Below are positions 44,597 through 53,191 of a stretch of 64,000 bases of DNA, piece after piece. Under the pieces are notes generated by a model, which ran no database searches, had not been told where the DNA came from, and worked only from the letters and a program-made list of their open reading frames with translations. The stretch comes from a bacterium (GTDB taxonomy: Bacteria; Verrucomicrobiota; Verrucomicrobiia; Limisphaerales; RI-55): NCBI GenBank assembly GCA_016124235.1, contig WGOC01000002.1:124001-188000 (forward strand), written 5' to 3'. The stretch's first letter is position 1; each line of letters begins with the position of its first letter. A program made the translations under genes and the position numbers.

Positions 44597-46570
44597 ATGA
44601 GAATAACAATCACCTGCTTGCTTGGCTTGATGAGTTTGTGCCACGCCGACGAATTCTCTCGGTGGACGTGGCGGGTACCGAGTCCTCCGGCGATTCTCTG
44701 GGAGAAGGTGGCCTTTGCCGACGGCCAGTTCATTGCCGTTGGGGATCTCGGTTCTATCATGACTTCGACCAATGGCCGCGAGTGGTTCCTGGAAAACACG
44801 GTTACCACCAACCGCCTTCTGAATGTCTTCTATGGCGACCGCTACGTGGCTTCGGGCAATCGGGGAACGGTGGTGGCGTCACCGGATGCTCATGAGTGGC
44901 GGCTCGCCAGCTTTCCGAACGATCACACCCTCCTGGCCATGGCCTACGGCAACGACGTCTACGCCGCGTTCGACGTTTACGGAAATTTCTACCACTCGAC
45001 CAATGCGCTGAATTGGGAGACGGTCGACCCGCCCGCCCCAACGACCGGGGCGGACATGGCCTTTGGCGGTGATCAGTTCGTGATGGTCGGTGCTGCGGGG
45101 CTAATCATGACTTCCACGAATGGCTTGGACTGGGTGCAGCGGCAGTCGAATACGACGGGTGATTTTTTGTCGGTCGCTTTTGGAGCGGGCAAATTCGTTG
45201 CGGTGGGTAGCGAGATCGACGGCGACGGAAATGCCAACAGTTTTATTGAGACTTCCTTCAATGGAATCGATTGGTTTTTTCAGTCGTTGAACACTGATGT
45301 GTTGGTTAAAGACCTGACCTACGCCGACGGGCGTTTTGTCATTGTCGGCGGGGATGGTTACTCGGGTGGGTCCATTTCGCTGAATTCGAGTGATGGCATC
45401 TATTACAATTCAGCTGCCGGGGACAATGGTTTTGGCGGGTCAGACGTCAATGGCGTCGCGTGCGGCAATGGCGTATGTGTCGCAGTCGGACAAGGGGTCT
45501 TCAATTCAACCGACGGCGGTTTGACTTGGACGAACATCAACTCAGGACCGTTGGCGACGATTTATGACTTTGCGCAAAAGGATGGCACCGTAGTCGGGGT
45601 TGGTGACGATGGTGTGATCCTGACCACGATCGACGGCCGCGCGTGGGTCAACCAAGTTGTTGGAAGCAGCGCCGGATGGCGATCGCTTAGCGTGGGAAGC
45701 GGTGTGTTTGTGGCCGCTGGGCTGGACGGAGCCCTGGCCAGTTCCCCGGACGGACTCGGATGGACCAGTTATGCCAACGTGACTGCGGGGAACATCTGGT
45801 CGGTCGCGTACGGCGCCGGCCGGTTTGTGGCCGTGGCGTGGGAAGCGACGGGAACGCCGTACGGCTTTTTTGTCACCTCGACCAACGGGACGGACTGGGA
45901 AGTAATCAAACCGCTGGGGAATGTGGGCATAAACGCTTCAATCGCGTTCGGAGCCGGTGCGTTCGTGGTGTTCGCAAATAATGGGTACTATTACTATTCG
46001 CAAGACGGATTGACATGGACCGCGCGCAATACCGGGTACGGCCACTACGTGCTGCCCGTGTTCTATTGCAACAACGAGTTCTTGGGGGTGGAGCCATCTG
46101 TTGGAGTTTTGACTTCAAGCGACGGGCTTTCGTGGGTTCAGCATGAAACCGATATTTCTGGCGTGAGACACGTTTCCCATGGGAACGGAATCTATCTGGC
46201 TGTGGGAGATCTCCCCGGATCCGGGAAGATGTGGAGTTCGGCAGACGGGCTAAACTGGAAGACGGAAAAGATCGGTGTGACCGATCTTCGTTCGTCGATT
46301 TACGCCTACGATTCATTTTATGTTGGCGGCACAGTCCTTCAATCCGAGACTTCGCTGATCCCGTCGCTGGAACAAGTCACTCAGGGGAACGGGCAGTTGA
46401 ACGCGACCGTCTTCGGCCGGATTGGCCGGGATTACGAACTGCAAAGCTCGACGGATTTGAAGACCTGGCAGCACGAGAGCGATTACAACCAGGGCCAGCG
46501 CATCCAGCCACTCGCCCTGCCCACCGGCCCAAGCCAGAAGTTTTATCGCGTGAAACTGAAGGAACCGTGA
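44597..46570 (+). CDS. Cassette 2 large exported beta-propeller protein
   Basis: 657 residues from the ATG at 44597 (the frame is open to 44528 but that extension covers the hairpin). Signal peptide MRITITCLLGLMSLCHADEF, then 'SRWTWRVPSPPAILWEKVAF' as in cassette 1. The G-x-F-V-x-V-G-x-x-G-x-I-x-T-S-T-N-G-x-x-W repeats are the same type, but the middle of the protein has diverged from the other copies. It ends 'GRIGRDYELQSSTDLKTW' and 'PTGPSQKFYRVKLKEP'. Exported; no catalytic signature. The natural ligand and location are unknown. Confidence 0.85.
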   Translation: MRITITCLLGLMSLCHADEFSRWTWRVPSPPAILWEKVAFADGQFIAVGDLGSIMTSTNGREWFLENTVTTNRLLNVFYGDRYVASGNRGTVVASPDAHEWRLASFPNDHTLLAMAYGNDVYAAFDVYGNFYHSTNALNWETVDPPAPTTGADMAFGGDQFVMVGAAGLIMTSTNGLDWVQRQSNTTGDFLSVAFGAGKFVAVGSEIDGDGNANSFIETSFNGIDWFFQSLNTDVLVKDLTYADGRFVIVGGDGYSGGSISLNSSDGIYYNSAAGDNGFGGSDVNGVACGNGVCVAVGQGVFNSTDGGLTWTNINSGPLATIYDFAQKDGTVVGVGDDGVILTTIDGRAWVNQVVGSSAGWRSLSVGSGVFVAAGLDGALASSPDGLGWTSYANVTAGNIWSVAYGAGRFVAVAWEATGTPYGFFVTSTNGTDWEVIKPLGNVGINASIAFGAGAFVVFANNGYYYYSQDGLTWTARNTGYGHYVLPVFYCNNEFLGVEPSVGVLTSSDGLSWVQHETDISGVRHVSHGNGIYLAVGDLPGSGKMWSSADGLNWKTEKIGVTDLRSSIYAYDSFYVGGTVLQSETSLIPSLEQVTQGNGQLNATVFGRIGRDYELQSSTDLKTWQHESDYNQGQRIQPLALPTGPSQKFYRVKLKEP

Positions 46571-46984
46571 TCCGAATGCGGAGTGCAGAATTCTGAATGA
46601 GGAGTTGGCAAATCGGAGATGGATGACAGGAGACAGGAAATGGGAGTTGGGAAATCGGGCAGAAGCATTCGCGCTAATTCGCGTAAAGCCAGGTCCCCAT
46701 GTGTCAGCGATCGTAGAATAACGATACCCTGCACCGTCATACGATGAGGTGCCGAAAAATTTCTGTCTCGGGGGGTGCAGGTGCGTTGGCGGGCCGTAAA
46801 CATTGGTCGCTTTTGGGTGTCTCAGGGAAAGCCCGGATGGACAAAACCCTCAAGTTGCCGTTTTTTCAGGGAAAGCCCCGATAGACGGAACGCAAAGAAA
46901 TCGTGTAATGATGAAAGCAAGCTCACCCAAGGTCGTATCGGAGTATGGAGGAGCGAAACAAACAAACCAAAACCAAGAGGTTAA
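46571..46984. repeat. Shared 3' flank of cassette 2 and control region of cassette 3
   Basis: Flank 46571-46759, then the control region 46760-46984 with boxes at 46824-46838 and 46868-46882, 44 bases apart. Nearly identical to 43740-44162. The frame from 46803 to 46988 is a by-product of the repeat and ends across the true ATG at 46985. Confidence 0.75.
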
Positions 46985-47356
46985 ATGAAAAAATCATTAC
47001 TACGCAGAATCGCCCCGCTCGTGGCGGGGATCTTGTTGGCGGGTCAAACGTTGAGCGTGTTGGCAACATATCCGTATATTGAATCCATCACCAAGGGAAG
47101 CACCTCGGCGAGTGCTAGCGTTGCATATGGTGGCGGAGTACCACCGGGTCACACAGGACCGCGTGATCCAGGCACCTACGGAAATTACTACTGGTGGGTC
47201 GACCAAAACTTTTACACCTCAAACACGCTCAGCATTTCGATTCCATACGGAACAACAAACGTGAATATTTACGTTTATCCCGACGACCTAAGTGGCAACT
47301 ACTCCTACGCGTATGTAAACGATGTTTGGGGAACTTACATCTACAACGGGCCGTAG
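46985..47356 (+). CDS. Cassette 3 small exported protein
   Basis: 123 residues. Signal peptide MKKSLLRRIAPLVAGILLAGQ, then 'LSVLATYPYIESITKGSTSA', a Gly/Pro-rich stretch (YGGGVPPGHTGPRDPG), 'NYYWWVDQNFYTSNTL', 'VNIYVYPDDLSGNYSYAYVN' and the ending IYNGP. It is the intact relative of the interrupted copy at 41373 (shared T-Y-P-Y-I). Exported, unknown family. Its downstream partner gene is itself interrupted, so this small protein may have outlived its partner. Confidence 0.75.
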   Translation: MKKSLLRRIAPLVAGILLAGQTLSVLATYPYIESITKGSTSASASVAYGGGVPPGHTGPRDPGTYGNYYWWVDQNFYTSNTLSISIPYGTTNVNIYVYPDDLSGNYSYAYVNDVWGTYIYNGP

Positions 47357-47378
47357 TAAGCAACCAGGTGGACTCGCA

Positions 47379-47410
47379 AATTCCCGGGAGCGCCAATGCT
47401 CCCGGGAATT
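47379..47410 (+). promoter_or_regulatory. Intercistronic hairpin, cassette 3
   Basis: A perfect 13-bp stem AATTCCCGGGAGC (47379-47391) with GCTCCCGGGAATT (47398-47410), loop GCCAAT. It lies 22 bases after the small gene's stop and 16 bases before the ATG of the large gene. The sequence is unrelated to the hairpins of cassettes 1 and 2. Confidence 0.75.
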
Positions 47411-47426
47411 CAGCCTGCCGTTCCTG

Positions 47427-49385
47427 ATGAATTCACTCCTTACAACCTTGCTGGCGGTGGCATTTGTGTTCGAGTTGCGCGCAGACGAGTTCTCTCAATG
47501 GGAATGGCTGGTGCCTACTCCAGTTGGCGATCACCTGGCTGCGATCACATTTGATGGCACGCGATTTATAGCCGTCGGCGAGATGGGAGTGATACTGACA
47601 TCGACGAACGGCGCTGACTGGCGTCTGACGTACACAGACACCACGAATAAACTGTGGGGCGTTACTGTCGGAGATGCCACGGTACTCGCTTATGGGGACA
47701 ACTCCACCGTGCTGGCCTCCAGCGGTGACGCGACGACTTGGAGATCCGTTGAGACTGGCTCCGACACGGCGATTCACGCATTGACATACGGCAACAACAC
47801 GTACGTCGCCTTGGATTTCTCGTGGCGCGTTTTTATTTCGACGAATGCCGACACTGGATGGCATGAGACGTTGACGCCTCCGGACGGCGCGGCAAATGAC
47901 ATTGAGTTTGGCGACGGAAAGTTCGTCGCGGTTGGTTGGAATGGCCTGATCGCGACGTCAAGCGATGGTGTGGGTTGGACCACTCAAGTTTCTGGTACCG
48001 ATGGTCCAATTTGGGCCGTAACTTATGGCGATGGCAAATGGGTGGCTGTGGGAGGTGAAGAGGATACTGGCTTCATCCTCACTTCGTTCAATGGAACTGA
48101 CTGGTTCCTGCAACTAACGGATACGCCGATGTACTCAGTGACATACGGTCCCTACGGCTTCATCGCCACCGGCGGCGATGTCATGGGATCCGGTGTATCC
48201 ATGAATTCATCGGATGGAATTTATTTCTCCGGTGGCGAGCCGGGCGGATCGGGCCTTTCATCGGTGCCCGCCGGCGTCGCTTGCGGCAATGGTGTTTGTG
48301 TTGCAGTGGGCGGGCCGGGACAAATTTGGACGACAACCGACGGGTCGGCTTGGGTATCCCAGTCCTCTGGCCAGGATCTGACCGTGACGTCACTGGTTTC
48401 CAACGGCGCAAAACTGGTTGGCGTCGGTGGAAAAGGCACCATCGTGACAAGTAGTGACGGACTTCAATTTGAGTCACACATCTATTCGACGAATGAAAAC
48501 TATTTCAAAGTGATCGCCACCGATCACGGGTTCGTAGCAGCGGGCGCAAACGGTATCATTCGGACATCAGCCGATGGGACAGATTGGAATTTGGAGAATA
48601 CCAGCTCGGATGCGACTCTCAAGGATCTTGCCTTCGGCGGCGGCAAGGTTGTAGCGATAGGATGGAACGCATCAGGCAAGCCCTATGGTCAGTTTCTGGT
48701 GCGTGATTCAAATGCCGATTGGCAGGCGGTATGGCCAGCTGCGGACGAATTCATCAATTCCTCGATCGCGTTCGGCAATGGCCATTTTGTGGCGTCAGGA
48801 TATTATGGCGAAGTCTGGATTTCCGATGATGGAACTCAGTGGCAAAAGTCGCAAACGGGAATCGGTGAGACGATCCTGCCCATCCAGTTCATAAACGGAC
48901 AGTTTATCGGACTCACCTCCGGCTCTGTCGGCTTTTCCAACGACGGTGTAAATTGGAACTTTACGACCACGACGCCACCAGCGGTCAAACAGTTGGCATT
49001 CGGCAATGGCCTGTATATCGCAGCGGGTTGGAATCGTGGCGGGATTGAAATCTCCGAGGATTGAATTCATTGGACGAGTCGACCGATGAAGACGCTCAGC
49101 CTCACCTCGGCGGCCTACTTTAGAGATTCATTCTATGTGGCAGGGTTCATCCTGAAGTCGACTTCGTCACTGATTCCGACGATCGAAGATTTTGGGCGAA
49201 AGGGCAACGAAGTGAGCTTTCAAATGTTCGGCCGGATCGGCCGGGACTACGAACTGCAAAGCTCGACGGATCTGAAGACCTGGCAGCACGAGAGCGATTA
49301 CAACCAGGGCCAGCGCATCCAGCCGCTCACCCTGCCCACCGGTCCAAGCCAGAAGTTTTATCGCGTGAAACTGAAGGAACCGTGA
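47427..49385 (+). pseudogene. Cassette 3 large beta-propeller protein, interrupted by in-frame TGA
   Basis: Starts MNSLLTTLLAVAFVFELRADEF, then 'SQWEWLVPTPVGDHLAAI' and the same propeller repeats (RFIAVGEMGVILTSTNG). The frame stops at a TGA at 49062-49064 after 545 residues. The same frame resumes directly (I-H-W-T-S-R-P, then a Met at 49086) and runs to 49385 with the family C-terminus 'GRIGRDYELQSSTDLKTW ... KFYRVKLKEP'. In the intact cassette 1 gene the equivalent codon is GGA (S-P-D-G-I-T-W against S-E-D-stop-I-H-W). Total length with the stop read through is 652, matching its paralogues (646 and 657). Either a nonsense mutation, so the C-terminal module is lost, or readthrough. Confidence 0.75.
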
Positions 49386-49535
49386 TCCGAATGCGGAGTG
49401 CAGAATTCTGAATGAGGAGTTGGCAAATCGGAGATGGATGACAGGAGATAGGAGATGGGAGTTGGGAAATCGGGCAGAAGCGTTGACGCTAATTCGCGCA
49501 ATTCGCGTAAAGCCAGGTCCCCGTGCATCAGCGGT
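49386..49535. repeat. Last copy of the cassette 3' flank
   Basis: Matches 43740-43937 and 46571-46759 up to the AATTCGCG units and the following AAAGCCAGGTCC. Here the repeat ends without a further control region; the next gene (49564) is unrelated. This marks the right end of the cassette array. Confidence 0.75.
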
Positions 49536-49563
49536 CAACCAATAACCTGAAACTTGAACAGAT

Positions 49564-50872
49564 ATGAACCGGAGGAAATTCATCAGGCGAACGGCGCTCG
49601 CCTTGGGCGCGGCACCGTTCGTAAAAATCAACCTCAATGCCGCCACCAACCGACCGGCCGATATCCGAATCGGCATCATCGGTCTCGGTGGAATGGGGCG
49701 TTATCATCTGGACAAATTATCCAAGGCTGCGCATGTCGTCGCGGTCTGCGATGTGCATGAAGTCCGATTGCATCAGGCTGCAGCGCACGCGCGACTCAAC
49801 AATGGTGTTTTCGCCGACTACCGGACGCTGCTGGCGGACAAGCACGTCGATGCGGTGGTCATTGCCACACCGGATCATTGGCACGCCCGGATGACGATCG
49901 ACGCGTGTGAGGCCGGCAAGGATGTACACGTGGAGACACCAGCGGCGACCAATCCGACGGACGGCCGAAAGATGGTGGAGGCCGCCCGCCGCAACAAACG
50001 AATCGTCCAGGTGGGCGCCCACGGTCGCTCCAACGCCGGTGCCCGCAAGGCCTGCGAATACCTGCGCAACGACCAGATCGGTAGGATTGAAAGTGTGAAG
50101 TGCTGGATCACAAAGGATTGTGAGGGCATGAAGGTTTTCCAGCCGCGAGATCCGCGGACCGGGCCCACGGTCTTTGAACTGAAATCAGTGGCAGCCGCCA
50201 AAGAAGCTGCATCGTTGGGCCAGGCGGACCAAAACACCACCGCAAACAGCGGACAACCGCCCGCCGGTCTGAACTGGCGGCAATGGCTCGGTCCGCTGGG
50301 CGAGCGGCCGTATTCCATCGATCTGTTTGAAAACTGGAGGATGCATTTTGATGTCGGAGGCGGGCGGTTATGCGGCATCGGTTCCCAGCTGCTCGGTCTG
50401 GCAAGCTGGATCATGCAAGTGGACGAGACCGGTCCCGTGCGGGTGGAGGCGAAAGGTGGTGCGGCTGGATCTCCGACGGAATGTCCCCATGACTTGGCGG
50501 TAACATGGACTTTCGAAAAGCCGGAATGGAAACTGGTCTGGCAACAACCACACAAACAAATCGGCCAATTGGATCGAGGACTGGTGTTTCACGGATCGAA
50601 CGGGGGGATTAAATGTTTACGGAGGAGCCAACAGTGTGGGAGCAGAACAAAAAGCATGGGACTGGAAGCCGGGCGCTGGTGATCGGAAGGTGCCCTTCAG
50701 TCCGGGGCATCTGGCGAACTGGTTGGAGTGCATTCAGACGCGCAAGCGCCCGATCATGGACATTGAAGCCGGTCATCGGGTGGCGACGCTTTGTTATCTG
50801 GGCAATTTGGCGTGGAAGCAGAAGAAACCCATTATGTGGGACTGGCGGAACGAAACGGCGATTCCGGCCTGA
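49564..50872 (+). pseudogene. Gfo/Idh/MocA-family oxidoreductase with Tat leader, frameshifted
   Basis: Begins M-N-R-R-K-F-I-R-R-T-A-L-A-L-G, a Tat-type leader. The NAD-binding start 'IRIGIIGLGGMGRYHL' and 'VDAVVIATPDHWHARMTIDA' with 'KDVHVETPAATNPTDGRKM' are the family landmarks (the usual E-K-P is E-T-P here). After 'VFHGSNGGIK' near base 50613 the frame is lost; a second frame continues with family-like 'GAEQKAWDWKPGAGDRKVPF' and 'KRPIMDIEAGHRVATLCYLG' to 50872. One extra T near 50614 (AAATGTTTAC against an expected AAAGTTTAC) repairs the reading as I-K-V-Y-G-G-A-N-S-V. It is either a recent frameshift or a sequencing error. Exported sugar-modifying oxidoreductase by family. Confidence 0.8.
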
Positions 50873-50888
50873 CGATGCGAAACCGTAA

Positions 50889-51332
50889 ACGCACGAAGCA
50901 AGGCGCTGGCGGCTGCCTGCCGGCAGAAGGTGGAAAATCCCCCTCTCCGGTCCTGATGGACATCCTCTCCCCCACCGGGGCGAGGAACGGAATGAGGTGG
51001 GGCGAGACCTCCGGGCGAGCCTTGCTTGCGAATTCTCGCAGGCATTGGGACCCGGAACTGGAAAGGCGGCACTCCTGCCGCCTCGGTAGCTGGGCGACAG
51101 GAATGTCGCCCCTCCGATAGGCACGGGAAAGGCGGTCTCGGAGAGAGGCGCCCCACCTTTCGGTTCGTGGGCGCGGACGACGGATCCTGCCAACACCGAT
51201 TCTTTACTTTGCCGGTGCAAAAAAGTCCTTGCTCTTCAGGGGGGGGGGGGGGGAGTAATCTTCAGCATCATCACAGGGCTACGGAGGTCCTGTTGTGAGC
51301 TGTTTGAGGCAACAACCCGAGAGGAATAAGTC
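50889..51332. repeat. Repeat-rich gap with type B and C elements and a poly-G tract
   Basis: No gene is supported. It holds a type C arm (AGGTGGGGCG..., 50995-51025), a type B double hairpin (AGGCGGCA/TGCCGCCT 51064-51083 and GGGCGACA/TGTCGCCC 51092-51111), an inverted GGCGCCCCACC arm near 51147-51158, and a run of 15 G (51239-51253). Small frames here are repeat by-products. Confidence 0.7.
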
Positions 51333-52160
51333 ATGAACGAAATCATGGTCGTTGTGGGGCCGGCCGGCATGGAGCGGGAGGCCATCCAGCGGAGCGTCGA
51401 GATGACCGGGGAATTTACGGCCGTCGCGGTATCAACCCTCAGGGAACTCACCAGGCGGAAATTCGATATGAGCCGGATCACCTGCATCCTCGAGATGTAC
51501 GACGCGAAGACCAATTCGTCGGCCGGCAAATTCACCGGCCGGTTATCGGTCCCCCGCATGTTGGTGGAAACCAGCGACGTGCCCGATACCTGGCTGATCG
51601 AAGGACTGCGGAGCGGAGCGGTCGCGGTGATTGCGTGGCCCTGTCTGGCAAACGAACTGCGCGCGGCACTAAAAGCGGCCCGACAAGGCGAGGCGTATCT
51701 CACTCCAAAAGCCGGCGGGCTGCTGGTAAGCGGGATGAGGAATGGCCGCCCACCAAGGTTGTGGGAACTGGTGTTGACGCCGCGTGAACGACAGGTTGCG
51801 CAACGACTGGCCGACGGCGAGATGAACAAGGAAATTGCCCGGACGTTGCGAATCTCCGAACGCACCGTCGAAAGCCACGTCACAAACATCTACCGCAAGC
51901 TCCGTGTCCAGTCGCGAGCCGAGGCCGCCGTGCGAATCAACCAGAAGCCCAAGGCGCCGCCGTCAGCCGGGCCGTTGACGGACGGCGAACAGCAGGTCGT
52001 CGCGGCCATTTTGCAGGGACACGGCAACGACGCCATCGCCGACCGGCTGCAGATTTCCCGACATACGGTGGAGACCCATCTGACGCACGCCTACCAGAAA
52101 TTGGGCGTTCGCAGTCGAACGGAGCTGATCGCCCATCAGGCTGAGTCAGCCAAGAAGTAA
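51333..52160 (+). CDS. Atypical response-regulator-like protein with two LuxR HTH domains
   Basis: 275 residues. The N-terminal domain looks like a receiver fold (MNEIMVVVGPAGMEREAIQ ... 'LIEGLRSGAVAVIAWPCLANEL') but lacks the acidic pair, and the phospho-acceptor strand reads I-T-C-I-L-E-M, so Glu54 stands where Asp is expected. Two LuxR-type HTH domains follow in tandem: LTPRERQVAQRLADGEMNKE ... SERTVESHVTNIYRKL (about 148-200) and LTDGEQQVVAAILQGHGNDA ... SRHTVETHLTHAYQKL (about 215-268). A partly deleted copy of the gene is at 54515-54725. It may bind DNA without phosphorylation control. Targets are unknown; the poly-G run sits 79 bases before the start. Confidence 0.8.
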   Translation: MNEIMVVVGPAGMEREAIQRSVEMTGEFTAVAVSTLRELTRRKFDMSRITCILEMYDAKTNSSAGKFTGRLSVPRMLVETSDVPDTWLIEGLRSGAVAVIAWPCLANELRAALKAARQGEAYLTPKAGGLLVSGMRNGRPPRLWELVLTPRERQVAQRLADGEMNKEIARTLRISERTVESHVTNIYRKLRVQSRAEAAVRINQKPKAPPSAGPLTDGEQQVVAAILQGHGNDAIADRLQISRHTVETHLTHAYQKLGVRSRTELIAHQAESAKK

Positions 52161-52195
52161 TACGGCTGCCGGACGACATCGGGACCCGTTACCGG

Positions 52196-52295
52196 AAAGG
52201 CGACACTCCTGGCGCCTCACCGTCTGGGCGACAGGAATGTCGCCCCTCCGATAGGCACGGGAAAGGCGGTCGCGGAGAGACGCGCCCCACCTTGT
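52196..52295. repeat. Type B plus type C repeat behind the regulator
   Basis: AAAGGCGACACTCCTGGCGCC (a slightly degenerate hairpin), then GGGCGACA-GGAA-TGTCGCCC and CGCGCCCCACCTT. The same order as at 51061-51160 and, more degenerate, at 54762-54860. Confidence 0.65.
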
Positions 52296-52380
52296 TTTGT
52301 TCGAGGCGACGCCGAACACGGCACGCGGGCCGCGTGCGCTCCCCGCTCCGATTGAAGGAAGCACCTGAGGCCGGTTCGCC

Positions 52381-52700
52381 AAAATGAATCAGGTCCACGT
52401 TCTCGATGGTCGCGTGGCCGAACTTGAGAATGCCCTGCATCCAAACAATGAACGGACGTACCTTTTCCGGGAGATCCACAAACTCGACGCACAACGGCAG
52501 GTGCTCGGCCAGGCGCAGGTGCAAGAGACCGAGTTGTTCGTGCAGGAAGTAGAAGTAGCAGTGGAGGCATTTGACCGGCTCCAGCCGCAGCACCAGTTTC
52601 TTCTGCGCCCGGTCCTTGCGTACAAAGTAAGTCAACCAGGGTTCGACAACACTCCAGATGCCGATCAATCCAGTGGTCAGACCGTCACGACGGGCCTGGT
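52381..52700 (-). pseudogene. Chimeric remnant: DUF190 C-terminus joined to an unrelated gene fragment
   Basis: On the minus strand, 52381-52521 encodes 'RLAEHLPLCVEFVDLPEKVR' and 'FIVWMQGILKFGHATIENVD', the last 45 or so residues of the DUF190 protein intact at 54930-55265. Upstream of the join (52522-52700) the frame encodes a different protein end, 'SVVEPWLTYFVRKDRAQKKL' and 'EPVKCLHCYFYFLHEQLGLL', which resembles a conserved family I know with 'KCLHYYFYF-DEELGL', but this match is from memory. The long frame 52189-52770 is thus a fusion of remnants and repeat, not a gene. The DUF190 part is certain; the other is tentative. Confidence 0.65.
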
Positions 52701-52889
52701 CACGGGCCGTTGCTGCTGGGCGGCCAGTTGGTGGGCGGCGGTGCGCACACGCTGGTCCAGCCGCTGGCAACGGCGGCGAAGTCCTTGAGGAGAACGCCGG
52801 CGACGTGTGCGGTATGTCGCATTGCGAAAGAGGACGGAACGTCGCTGGTCGGGGTGTGGATTTTGATTTTCACACTCAGGTTCTACCGC

Positions 52890-53150
52890 ACCGGCGCCGA
52901 CCTCTGCTCTCCATCCGTGTTCGTCTGTGTTGATCCGTGGCTCAAGCCCTCTGCGATCTCTGTTCCCCCCTGTAAAAAAGTTCCTCGCATGGTGACCATT
53001 CTCGCAAACATTTTTGATGCTCCTGTGATTTCTCAAAGCACTTATCTCCGCGTCTCCGCGGTAAACTCCCGCCACCCGCGCTGCACAAACTTTCGCGTGT
53101 CCGCGCAACGTCGTTGTTTCCTGCGTGACTTTCTTCGTTGACCCCACTTT
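52890..53150. repeat. Dispersed intergenic repeats of the 'CCGTGTTCGTCTGTGTTGATC' and 'CTCCGCGTCTCCGCGGT' kind
   Basis: These sentence-like strings recur between genes in many environmental bacteria and are often mistranslated as proteins containing 'NTDEHG' or 'AETRRRGD'; here the minus frames show 'RINTDEHGW' and 'ETRR'. They are not coding. No gene is seen between 52,701 and 53,191. Confidence 0.6.
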
Positions 53151-53191
53151 TCCACACCACCCAAGGCTCCCGTTGAGTTAGGATCCTCGGC

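Noticed and set aside
41529-49064. UGA recoded as glycine throughout the genome
   Set aside because: TGA ends many clear genes here, including the intact cassette 1 and 2 propellers and the DUF6797 gene, always where the family ends. A genome-wide code change is excluded; only local readthrough or mutation remains.
41106-49535. CRISPR array or integron in the repeat region
   Set aside because: Repeat units are 2.8 kb with coding content, not short repeats with spacers; no integrase or attC-like sites were seen.
52189-52770. 193-residue minus-strand frame as a gene
   Set aside because: It is a fusion of a DUF190 fragment, another fragment and a type B/C repeat, so I list it as a remnant.
52870-53191. 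Small frames such as 52710-53141 and 53042-53590 as genes
   Set aside because: They are translations of dispersed intergenic repeats ('NTDEHG', 'ETRR') or lie opposite the HTH gene.
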